From the NCBI GenBank assembly GCA_003222855.1, contig QHXH01000413.1, positions 1 to 7,000 of the forward strand: DNA of 7,000 bases, read 5' to 3'. Numbering within the stretch: position 1 is the first letter of the stretch; the number at the start of each line of letters is the position of its first letter. A program made the translations under genes and the position numbers. The notes below the pieces were generated by a model that saw only the letters and a program-made list of their open reading frames with translations, was not told the DNA's origin and did no database searches. Positions 1 to 6,450 of the stretch are shown here, one piece after another. This DNA comes from Acidobacteriota bacterium. Its GTDB lineage: Bacteria; Acidobacteriota; Blastocatellia; Pyrinomonadales; Pyrinomonadaceae.

Positions 1-1
1 T

Positions 2-421
2 CATCCGGCTGAGGTGAAGGACATCACCCTGCTTACTGACAACGCCTGGTCATTAGTCGATCCCAAAGTCGTAGCCGGCGACCCCTGGGTTTATCAATCT
101 TACATCCAGCACTCCAAGGCAGAGTTCATGGTCGCCAAGAATATGTACGTGCAAGCCAATAGCGGCTGGTTCAGCGATCGTAGTATCTGTTATCTCGCCA
201 GTGGCAAGCCTGTGCTGGTTCAGGACACGGGCATCAAACATCTTTATCCGACGGGCGAAGGACTACTGACGTTTACTACGACCGACGAGGCACTCTCCGG
301 AGTCGAAGAAATCTCACGCGACTACGCTCGTCACTCGCACGCAGCGCGCGCGATCGCCGAAGAGTGTTTTGATTCCGACAAGGTATTAACCCGACTACTC
401 GGTAAATTGGGTCTTGGCTGA
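2..421 (+). CDS. GT-B-like glycosyltransferase paralogue A, C-terminal part (5' end outside window)
   Basis: This is the last 139 codons of a gene that begins left of the window. The frame is open from position 2, and its first residues (HPAEVKD) align with HPAEAKD at residue 248 of the next gene, so about 250 N-terminal residues are missing. The GTG at 14 is therefore internal, not a start. The piece carries the signature shared by all four paralogues: a Tyr-rich stretch (YIQHSKAEFMVAKNMYV), then GWFSDRS, YLASGKPVLVQDTG, GEGLLTFTTTDEA and the tail AARAIAEECFDSDKVL. The order (a Ser/Asp/Arg motif, an Ala-Ser-Gly-Lys/Arg-Pro turn, then a Gly-Glu-Gly loop) resembles the nucleotide-sugar-binding C-terminal domain of GT-B glycosyltransferases. 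That role is inferred from resemblance; donor and acceptor are unknown. It ends 21 nt before the next gene, so the two are probably co-transcribed. Confidence 0.8.
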   Translation, partial: HPAEVKDITLLTDNAWSLVDPKVVAGDPWVYQSYIQHSKAEFMVAKNMYVQANSGWFSDRSICYLASGKPVLVQDTGIKHLYPTGEGLLTFTTTDEALSGVEEISRDYARHSHAARAIAEECFDSDKVLTRLLGKLGLG

Positions 422-442
422 AGCGATTGGAGAGCTAAACCA

Positions 443-1606
443 GTGACAACGATCATAGTTAGCGGAGCGATCGCTAACAAGCATTTCAATGGTGGCGCCG
501 CCTGGACCCGCTTGAACTGGTTGCTCGGGTTCAAGAAGCTGGGCTTTCGAGTCTTATTTGTGGAAGAGATCAAACGCGAGAACTGCGTCGATGCCGCCGG
601 CGCCGGAACCTCGTTCGAGAATTCTGCAAATCTGGCGTATTTCAAGCAGATTTTCGAACAGTTCGATCTTTTGGGCTCGGCTGCGTTGGTCTACGAGAAC
701 GGGGAAAAGGTCTTCGGGCTAGACTACGTTGAGCTGCTCGCAATTGCTGAAGATGCTGAGTTGCTTGTCAATATCACAGGCCATCTCACGTGCGACGCCC
801 TTATGCGCCGACTACGCCACAAAGTCTATATAGATCTCGATCCGGGTTTCACACAATTCTGGCACACCATAGGCAATGCCGGACCCCGACTCGACGGGCA
901 TGACTTTTATTTTACCGTGGGTGAAAACATCGGCACAGCGGGTTGTCCAATTCCAACTGGTGAAATCTCCTGGCGTCGAACGCGCCAACCAATTGTGCTC
1001 GAGCATTGGCCCACTTCAAATCATGGAACACACGATGGCTTTACGACTATCGCCAGCTGGCGCGGCCCATATGGACCAGTCCAGCATAATGGGAAGGCCT
1101 TCGGGCTAAAGGTTCACGAGTTCCGAAAGTTTATCGAGCTGCCAGAGAGGACGCGGCAGGGTTTTGAGATCGCTCTCGATATCCATCCGGCCGAAGCGAA
1201 AGATCTCAAATTACTGCGTCAACACGGTTGGCGCATAGCCGATCCCAAACTCGTGGCGGGTGATCCGGCAAAGTTTCGCCGCTACGTGCAAACATCCGGT
1301 GCAGAGTTCTCTGTGGCCCAGGCGGTTTACGTCGAAACCAATAGCGGTTGGTTCAGTGACCGGACGGTTCGGTACCTGGCCTCGGGCAAGCCTGCTCTGG
1401 TGCAGGACACGGGATTCAGCCGCAACTATCCGGTCGGCGAAGGTTTGATTCCATTCCGGACGATGGACGAAGCCGTCGCGGGCGTCGAGTCAATAGCCCG
1501 TGACTACGGTGAGCATTGTCGCGCCGCGCGTGCTCTAGCTGAAGAATACTTCGATTCCGATAAAGTGCTCGGCGAATTGATCGAGCAGGTGGGTATTGCG
1601 CCGTGA
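443..1606 (+). CDS. GT-B-like glycosyltransferase paralogue B
   Basis: A complete 387-residue protein with no signal peptide or membrane segment, so probably cytoplasmic. The GTG start at 443 is supported by a purine-rich GGAGAG at 429-434, eight bases upstream, and places the first beta strand (TTIIVSGAIA) at the very N-terminus as expected for a Rossmann-like domain. A Gly-Gly loop with Trp (NGGAAW, residues 16-21) follows, then a helix and the strand RVLFVEE. Mid-protein motifs shared with paralogue D are VNITG, DLDPGF.QFWH, FTVGE, SWRG and FIELPERTR. The C-terminal half carries HPAE (248-251), GWFSDR (302-307), YLASGKPALVQDTGF and AEEYFDSDKVL. Family knowledge suggests sugar transfer from an activated nucleotide donor; the specific reaction cannot be read from the sequence. 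It is the best full-length reference copy for the array. It lies 21 nt after copy A and 58 nt before copy C. Confidence 0.8.
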   Translation: MTTIIVSGAIANKHFNGGAAWTRLNWLLGFKKLGFRVLFVEEIKRENCVDAAGAGTSFENSANLAYFKQIFEQFDLLGSAALVYENGEKVFGLDYVELLAIAEDAELLVNITGHLTCDALMRRLRHKVYIDLDPGFTQFWHTIGNAGPRLDGHDFYFTVGENIGTAGCPIPTGEISWRRTRQPIVLEHWPTSNHGTHDGFTTIASWRGPYGPVQHNGKAFGLKVHEFRKFIELPERTRQGFEIALDIHPAEAKDLKLLRQHGWRIADPKLVAGDPAKFRRYVQTSGAEFSVAQAVYVETNSGWFSDRTVRYLASGKPALVQDTGFSRNYPVGEGLIPFRTMDEAVAGVESIARDYGEHCRAARALAEEYFDSDKVLGELIEQVGIAP

Positions 1607-1609
1607 AGG

Positions 1610-1623
1610 GGCGTTGCAACGCC
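1610..1623. repeat. 14-nt perfect palindrome between two glycosyltransferase genes
   Basis: The sequence GGCGTTGCAACGCC is its own reverse complement and begins four bases after the stop codon of the preceding gene. As RNA it could form a 5-bp stem with a TGCA loop; as DNA it could be a dimer-binding operator. No T-tract follows, so a classical intrinsic terminator is not supported. Its function is unknown. Confidence 0.4.
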
Positions 1624-1664
1624 GACTGGGCTCGTGAAGACTTGTAGGTGAATAACAGATCTCG

Positions 1665-2780
1665 ATGACTGGTTTACGCATAGTACTCGCGGGCTCGATA
1701 GCAAAGTATCCTCAAGGCGGAGGACATTGGATGTTGTTCCTCCAATACCTGCTGGGGCTAAGAGCTTTGGGGCACGAAGTATTCTGGCTTGATCGATTGC
1801 AATCGAGCGGCGATAGAGTGCATGACCACCAACTGATGGACCGCTTCTTCAAGCGATTCGAACGCTATGGTTTCCGCGACTGTTGTGCCGTGGTGCTATA
1901 TGACAAAGCCGATGACGAAACGAATCTCGACCGAGCAGACGTGCGCGGAGTGACGAAGGAAAAAATCAGAGAGATTGCGCAGAGTTCTGATGTGCTGTTG
2001 AATTTCTGTTGCTGTCTACGCCAGCCGTTGCTTTCACTCTTCAAACACCGGGTCCTTGTCGATCTCGATCCGGGAGTGCTGCAAGCCTGCGCGTTAGAAT
2101 GGGACCTGTGCATACACGATCACCAGATATTTCTCACCGTTGGAAGCAGAATGGCTATTGACGGCTGTCGAGTTCCAACACTCGGCGTGAATTGGCGCAG
2201 CTTTGCGCCTTTCGTCTATCTGCCAATGTGGGAGCCGGCGGCGGATCCAGGAGATGGCAAGCCTTTCTCTTCAGTGACTGAATGGACGTGGCACACCATC
2301 AGTCTTCACGACGAATTGGTGAGTTGCTCAAAACGCGATGCTTATCTGAAATACATAGAACTGCCGCAACGGACGCGAGTACCGTTCGAGCTCGCCGCCA
2401 ACATCGATCCGCAAGATGAAATAGGCGATCGCGAATTGCTGAGAAGGAATGAAAACTACATCAGGAATTCGCGCGCGGAAATCGGATGCGCCAAGCCAAT
2501 CTACACGGAGCTCAAGACCGGATGGTTCAGCGATCGAAGCGCCTGTTATCTTGCCAGCGGACGGCCAATTCTTGCTGAAGATACCGGCTTCGGCCGGACT
2601 CTTCCGGTAGGAGAGGGACTGGTAGCGTTTCACACCTTAGATGAAGCTGCAGCTGGCACCGAGCTGATCGCCCACGATTATCAGAAGCACTCGCGCGCTG
2701 CGCGCGCTATCGCCGAGGAGTATTTCGATTCGAATAAGGTGCTGGGCCGTCTGATCGAGGAGGTCGGTATTGCACCTTGA
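1665..2780 (+). CDS. GT-B-like glycosyltransferase paralogue C, divergent and shortened
   Basis: A 371-residue member of the same family as its neighbours. The ATG at 1665 leads directly into the first strand (LRIVLAGSIA) and the Gly-rich loop with aromatic residue (GGGHW, 18-22); its Shine-Dalgarno sequence is weak. It keeps DLDPG (133-137), LTVG, IELPQRTR, GWFSDRS (286-292), YLASGRPILAEDTGF, LPVGEGL and AEEYFDSNKVL. It differs in three ways. The VNISG/VNITG motif of copies B and D reads NFCCC here (113-117). The SWRG/NWRG segment is replaced by unrelated EWTWH-type sequence. About 17 residues are missing between LLRR (258-261) and YIRNSRAE, where B has GW-DP-VAGDP. The reading frame is intact, so the loss is in frame (about 51 nt). 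It may have a different acceptor or donor, or be on the way to inactivity. It is followed by a 51-nt gap and a methyltransferase gene. Confidence 0.78.
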   Translation: MTGLRIVLAGSIAKYPQGGGHWMLFLQYLLGLRALGHEVFWLDRLQSSGDRVHDHQLMDRFFKRFERYGFRDCCAVVLYDKADDETNLDRADVRGVTKEKIREIAQSSDVLLNFCCCLRQPLLSLFKHRVLVDLDPGVLQACALEWDLCIHDHQIFLTVGSRMAIDGCRVPTLGVNWRSFAPFVYLPMWEPAADPGDGKPFSSVTEWTWHTISLHDELVSCSKRDAYLKYIELPQRTRVPFELAANIDPQDEIGDRELLRRNENYIRNSRAEIGCAKPIYTELKTGWFSDRSACYLASGRPILAEDTGFGRTLPVGEGLVAFHTLDEAAAGTELIAHDYQKHSRAARAIAEEYFDSNKVLGRLIEEVGIAP

Positions 2781-2783
2781 GCT

Positions 2784-2805
2784 CGTCTGTTCAGGCCGCC
2801 AGACG
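2784..2805. repeat. small inverted repeat in the gap before the methyltransferase gene
   Basis: CGTCTG at 2784-2789 pairs with CAGACG at 2800-2805, giving a 6-bp stem with a 10-nt loop in the 51-nt intergenic gap. No T-run follows, so terminator activity is doubtful. It may be a weak RNA structure or chance. Confidence 0.25.
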
Positions 2806-2831
2806 GCTGCATTGAAGATCGCGAGATTCCG

Positions 2832-3458
2832 ATGAACGAAGCTGGCAATCAATCTACTTCTAACATTAACACTCCAGAATACTGGGACGGAGTCTACTGC
2901 CAGGAATGGGAGCGGGGCGCGGTTTGCAGCGGTGACTACAACCGCGATTACGGACCCATTCACGATGCAATTGTCTCGTTGATTCCGAATGGCACCAGTG
3001 TGCTGGATATCGCGTGCGGTTCAGGCGTTTTATGCCGCAAGATGAAACAGCGATTGCCCCACGCGAAAGTAATGGGAGTTGATTTCTCGCAGTACACAAT
3101 CGAGAGGAATACTGAGTTTGATCAACCGCTTAACATCGAATACGTCTGTCTGGACATCAGCAGTTCGCTCAGTTCAATCAAACGCGAGTTCGATGTGATT
3201 ACGATGTGTGAGATTCTCGAACATCTGAACGAACCTGAGCGCGTTGTGGCAGATGCTATGAATCTTCTGAGAAAAGGTGGTCGCTTCATTCTGACATGTC
3301 CCCATGATGGTGAGATACCAGACCCTGAACACGTGCGCCAGTGGGGACACGACGAGTTGTTTCATCTGCTGCAAGGGTATAGCGATACGATTTCATTTAT
3401 GCATTTTCCGCCGCCATACTTTCATATCTGGGTATTGGCTTATCTGAGGAAGAGTTGA
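2832..3458 (+). CDS. class I SAM-dependent methyltransferase
   Basis: A 208-residue protein with a single Rossmann-like methyltransferase domain; the length is typical of small-molecule methyltransferases of the Methyltransf_11/12/23 type. SAM-binding motif I is VLDIACGSG (57-65). An acidic residue ends the second strand in GVDFS (82-86, Asp84), where ribose binding is expected. CLDIS (106-110) fits the adenine-contact region, CEILEHL (126-132) the post-strand-4 motif, and LLRKGGRFILTCP (145-157) the strand-5 hairpin. The N-terminal NTPEYWDGVY resembles the cap segment seen in sugar and small-molecule methyltransferases. The start is the ATG at 2832 with only a weak ribosome site. Its stop overlaps the start of the next gene (TTGA), implying translational coupling with glycosyltransferase copy D. 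It is likely an O-methyltransferase or C-methyltransferase decorating the glycan; the substrate is not determinable. No signal peptide is visible. Confidence 0.88.
   Translation: MNEAGNQSTSNINTPEYWDGVYCQEWERGAVCSGDYNRDYGPIHDAIVSLIPNGTSVLDIACGSGVLCRKMKQRLPHAKVMGVDFSQYTIERNTEFDQPLNIEYVCLDISSSLSSIKREFDVITMCEILEHLNEPERVVADAMNLLRKGGRFILTCPHDGEIPDPEHVRQWGHDELFHLLQGYSDTISFMHFPPPYFHIWVLAYLRKS
3446..3454 (+). promoter_or_regulatory. purine-rich ribosome binding site inside the methyltransferase 3' end
   Basis: GAGGAAGAG directly precedes the TTG at 3455 and is the only good Shine-Dalgarno-like stretch nearby. It supports the TTG start that overlaps the methyltransferase stop by 4 nt. Spacing is short (about four bases from GAGGA), so initiation probably depends partly on coupling to the upstream gene. 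Confidence 0.45.
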
Positions 3459-4612
3459 AAAGCAAGCTGAAAATTCTCGTCAGCGGAATGATCGCAGGCG
3501 TCCCGCATCAGGGCGGTGCGACGTGGGCCGTCCTCCAGTATCTGCTTGGTTTCAAGCGGCTGGGCCATGAAGTGTATTTCGTCGAGCCGGTGAAGAAGGA
3601 GGCGCTGCGGCCCATCGATTCTTCGCTCGCAGGCTCAGATAACGCGAAGTACTTTCATCAAGTTATGGCCGATGTCGGGTTGAGCGAAAGCTCGGCCCTG
3701 CTTTTGGACGGCACGAAAGAAACTGAGGGACTAAGTTACGACTCTCTCCGGACCATCGCTGCCCGCGCAGACGTTCTGGTGAATATTTCGGGGATGCTGA
3801 GGGACAGAAACCTTATAGACAAAATACCGGCGCGCGTTTACCTCGATCTTGATCCGGCATTCAATCAGCTATGGCATTCGGCAGAGGGCATCGATGTGGG
3901 ATTCAATGATCACACGCATTTCATAACCGTGGGCGAGAGTCTCGGCCGGGCTGATTGCACTGTGCCGACATGCGGACACAACTGGATTACCACCAAACAA
4001 CCAATCGTGTTGTCAGAATGGCCTCTTGCCAATGGCATTCAGCACAACGCACTGACCACGATTGGCAACTGGCGCGGTTACGGCTCGATTGAACATGAAG
4101 GAACGCTCTATGGACAGAAGGCTCATTCGTTACGTCAGTTTTTCGAGCTGCCGCGGTTGACCAGGGAAAACATTACGCTCGCATTCAGTATTCATCCCGA
4201 TGAAAAAAGAGATCTCGCGGCACTGGAAACCAACGGTTGGGACTTGATCGATCCACGCCAGGTCGCGAGCACCCCTTCGCAATACAAGCAGTTCATTCAA
4301 ACTTCGAAAGGCGAGTTTGGAATCGCCAAGAGCGGCTATGTCGAATCGCAATGCGGCTGGTTCAGCGACCGAAGCGTTTGCTATCTCGCATCGGGCCGCC
4401 CTGTGATTGCGCAGGAGACAGATTTCAGTCAACACCTGCCGGTGGGTGAAGGATTATTCTCCTTCACGACAAAAGATGACGTGCTGTCAGCGATCGATGA
4501 AATGAACAGTGATTACGCGCAACACTCGCGGACCGCGCGTGCGATTGCGGAAGAGTATTTCGATTCGGATAAGGTTCTGACGCGCCTGCTTGAATCGGCA
4601 GGTGCTGCGTAA
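3455..4612 (+). CDS. GT-B-like glycosyltransferase paralogue D
   Basis: A 385-residue paralogue most similar in body to copy B. The TTG start overlaps the methyltransferase stop codon and puts a short basic leader (MKSKLK) before the first strand ILVSGMIAG. No ATG lies between it and that strand, and the next one in frame (coding for the M of SGM) would cut the strand off. Features in order are the Gly-Gly-Trp loop region (QGGATW), LGHEVYFVEP, VLVNISG, YLDLDPAFNQLWH, FITVGESLG, GNWRGYG, FFELPRLTR, IHPDEKRD, a GW-DP-VA segment (the one missing in copy C), GEFGIAK, GWFSDRS (from residue 301), YLASGRPVIAQETDF, LPVGEGLFSF and AEEYFDSDKVLTRLL. The second half of the usual QDTGF motif reads QETDF, so a highly conserved Gly is Asp here. 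A nucleotide-sugar-dependent transferase is inferred from fold-level resemblance; substrates are unknown. It is followed after 7 nt by the kinase gene. Confidence 0.8.
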   Translation: MKSKLKILVSGMIAGVPHQGGATWAVLQYLLGFKRLGHEVYFVEPVKKEALRPIDSSLAGSDNAKYFHQVMADVGLSESSALLLDGTKETEGLSYDSLRTIAARADVLVNISGMLRDRNLIDKIPARVYLDLDPAFNQLWHSAEGIDVGFNDHTHFITVGESLGRADCTVPTCGHNWITTKQPIVLSEWPLANGIQHNALTTIGNWRGYGSIEHEGTLYGQKAHSLRQFFELPRLTRENITLAFSIHPDEKRDLAALETNGWDLIDPRQVASTPSQYKQFIQTSKGEFGIAKSGYVESQCGWFSDRSVCYLASGRPVIAQETDFSQHLPVGEGLFSFTTKDDVLSAIDEMNSDYAQHSRTARAIAEEYFDSDKVLTRLLESAGAA

Positions 4613-4619
4613 ATACGTC

Positions 4620-5651
4620 ATGAGTCAATTGCTCGAGATTTCTGAGTCAACTGTAAACACCGAAGAGTTGCGGTGTGTGCTCGAACAGTTGCTGCGCCAG
4701 CACTTCCAGTCACCGGTCACAGTCCTGAGCATTGAACGAACACCATCTCAATACCATTCCAGCTTTCCCATCGAAGAGCTCAAGGTGACGCTCGATAATG
4801 GATCTCACTTAAACGTGATCTTCAAAAATCTGAGCGACGAAGCCTTGCTTGAGAACGCGCGCGACGCAAAACCAGAGTTCATTCGCAATCCGCGTCGGGA
4901 GATCGAGGTTTATGAAAAGTTACTTTCGCAGAAGAACCTCGGTACGGCAATCTTTTATGGAGCGGTCGCCGATGACCACGCAAACAGGTTTTGGCTTTTT
5001 CTTGAAGAGGCACCGGGCGTGGAGCTTTATCAAGTGGGCGATCTTTCGCTCTGGCAGGAAGCCGCGCGGTGGCTGGGCCGAATGCATGGCCGCTTGGCCG
5101 ACAGAACTTCAGATCTGGAACGCTATTCGCACCTGCTGAATCGAGACGCAAACTTTTTCTGGACGTGGATCCGCCGAGCTGAAGAATTTGAGCGCAATGA
5201 TTCGTCGCCGCAACATCGCGCTCTGATTAAGAGGCTGGTTTCCGGTTTTGACAAAGTCATTGCCAAATTGAATACGCTTCCGGCAACTTTCATACACGGC
5301 GAATTCTATGCATCGAATGTGCTGATCGACGAGCGTGGTGAAGGTGTGCGCGTTTGCCCCGTGGACTGGGAGATGGCTGGTATAGGGCCGGGTCTGATCG
5401 ATTTGGCTGCGCTCGTTAGCGGCAACTGGCGCGAGGACGAGAGGTCGGCGATCGCGAAGGCCTATCATTCAGTTGCTCACCCAGATGAGTCGCCGACAAA
5501 CCTGGAAGAGTTTTTGACTGCTTTGGATTATTGTCGGTTGGCCCTTGCGGTTCAGTGGCTGGGATGGTCGCCTGGCTGGATACCTCCGGTTGAGCACCGA
5601 CACGATTGGTCAAAAGAAGCCATGCAACTCGCCGACAAGTTAGGCCTTTGA
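4620..5651 (+). CDS. aminoglycoside phosphotransferase (APH)-family small-molecule kinase
   Basis: A 343-residue protein with an APH/choline-kinase-like fold. The ATG at 4620, 7 nt after the preceding stop, is preferred over an in-frame TTG at 4590 that would lie inside the upstream gene. The N-lobe shows a beta-rich segment with candidate ATP-binding Lys69 (NVIFKN) and a helix with acidic partners (REIEVYEKLL, Glu94 or Glu96). The hinge-like FLEEAPG follows. The catalytic loop is HGEFYASNVL (226-235), where the usual HGD aspartate is Glu228 and Asn233 is the expected metal ligand. The metal-binding DFG-equivalent is VDWEMAG with Asp249, followed by GPGLIDLAAL. Members of this superfamily phosphorylate hydroxyls of sugars, choline, amino sugars or antibiotics. 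In this setting a sugar or glycan-precursor kinase is more plausible than drug resistance, but that is inference. The protein is soluble, with no signal peptide. Confidence 0.8.
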   Translation: MSQLLEISESTVNTEELRCVLEQLLRQHFQSPVTVLSIERTPSQYHSSFPIEELKVTLDNGSHLNVIFKNLSDEALLENARDAKPEFIRNPRREIEVYEKLLSQKNLGTAIFYGAVADDHANRFWLFLEEAPGVELYQVGDLSLWQEAARWLGRMHGRLADRTSDLERYSHLLNRDANFFWTWIRRAEEFERNDSSPQHRALIKRLVSGFDKVIAKLNTLPATFIHGEFYASNVLIDERGEGVRVCPVDWEMAGIGPGLIDLAALVSGNWREDERSAIAKAYHSVAHPDESPTNLEEFLTALDYCRLALAVQWLGWSPGWIPPVEHRHDWSKEAMQLADKLGL

Positions 5652-5666
5652 TAGAGATCTGACGCG

Positions 5667-6357
5667 ATGATTGCTCAACGTTATCTCATTGTGAACGCGG
5701 ACGACTTTGGTCAGAGCCCGGGTATAAACCGGGGTGTGATTGAGGCGCACGAGAACGGCATCGTCACCAGCGCGAGTTTAATGGTTCGCTGGCCGGCAGC
5801 CGCGGAGGCGGCCCAGTATGCTCGCGGGCATCCTGACCTGAGCGTCACCGTTGTACGAAGTCGTTTCCACGGAGGATGCAGCCGCAGTCGCAGCAGAGGT
5901 TGACCGGCAAAGGGCGACTTTTCAAGGACTGTTGGGGCGAAACCCTACGCATCTCGACTCGCACCAGCACGTTCACAAGACTGAGCCAGTGCGGTCGATT
6001 ATGATCGAAACTGCACGTCGTCTGAGAATTCCGCTTCGCGACTGCGATCCGGACATTTCATATAGCGGAAGGTTTTATGGTCAAAGCGCGAATGGCTACC
6101 CTTACCCCGAAGGCATAAGTATCGAGTCGCTGTTAGCCACGATAAGAGGGCTCCCGTCCGGGGTGATAGAGCTTGGGTGCCATCCGGGTTTGCCAGACGA
6201 TCTAAATTCGATGTATAGAGCTGAGCGAATTCAGGAGGTTCGGGTTCTGTGCGACCGGCGCGCTCGCGAAGGTATTGATGCCGAAGGAATTCAGCTTCGT
6301 TCCTTTCTGAGCATCGCAACCGAATTACGCAGAGAACTTAAGGCGGAAGTGGCTTGA
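5667..6357 (+). pseudogene. ChbG/YdjC-type carbohydrate deacetylase, broken by an internal deletion and frame change
   Basis: The ATG at 5667 opens a clear ChbG/HpnK/YdjC-family N-terminus: YLIVNADDFGQSPGINRG, then IVTSASLMV and HPDLSV, with metal-site Asp in NADDFG (residues 10-15). After the Val codon at 5844-5846 this frame turns into unrelated residues and stops at 5901-5903. The family sequence resumes in the +1 frame at about 5851 (LYEVVSTEDAAAVAAEVDRQ) and runs to a stop at 6355-6357, with THLDSHQHVH (His cluster at 5962-5976), YPYPEGIS, ELGCHPGL (His codon at 6181) and MYRAERIQEV. Intact relatives have, between these parts, a GLH-D-GEW-type segment of roughly 18 residues that carries one metal-binding His. 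Here only four bases remain, consistent with loss of about 50 nt. The two fragments together encode about 229 residues. No other disruption is visible, so this is either a recent deletion or an assembly/sequencing error. Family enzymes remove acetyl groups from N-acetylated sugars using a divalent metal. Confidence 0.8.
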
Positions 6358-6384
6358 CCCGGATCGGCAGCATCACGATAGAAT

Positions 6385-6414
6385 TTGGGGCGCCGGAGGT
6401 ATTAACCGTATATT
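6385..6414 (+). promoter_or_regulatory. possible sigma-70-type promoter upstream of the TPM-domain gene
   Basis: In the 93-nt gap, TTGGGG (6385-6390) and TATATT (6409-6414) are separated by 18 nt and lie 37 nt before the start codon. The -10 matches consensus at five of six bases; the -35 is weak (first three bases only). It would separate this gene from the upstream glycan cluster. Confidence 0.3.
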
Positions 6415-6450
6415 CTCAGTAATCGTCGGCATTCCGTCAGGGATTTCCAG

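Noticed and set aside
331..645. Open frame of 104 codons on the minus strand across the copy A / copy B boundary
   Set aside because: It lies opposite two genes with clear paralogous protein conservation, shows no recognisable motif, and straddles both of them; a shadow frame.
4130..4435. Minus-strand open frame of 101 codons inside copy D
   Set aside because: It mirrors the conserved GWFSDR/YLASG region. Similar antisense frames appear opposite the same region in copies A and C, as expected from codon composition rather than a real gene.
5109..5468. Minus-strand open frame of 119 codons inside the kinase gene
   Set aside because: It lies opposite the kinase catalytic motifs, with no ribosome site or family resemblance seen.
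4620..5651. Antibiotic-resistance phosphotransferase
   Set aside because: Only superfamily-level motifs are present, the catalytic loop is HGE rather than HGD, and the setting is a glycan cluster with no mobile element, so a resistance call is not supported.
5851..6357. Independent short gene starting at TTG 5851
   Set aside because: The residues continue the deacetylase family sequence from its middle and lack the NADDFG metal-site motif, so it is the 3' fragment of the broken gene rather than a separate one.
6358..6450. Intrinsic terminator after the deacetylase
   Set aside because: No convincing GC-rich stem followed by a T-run could be found in the gap.
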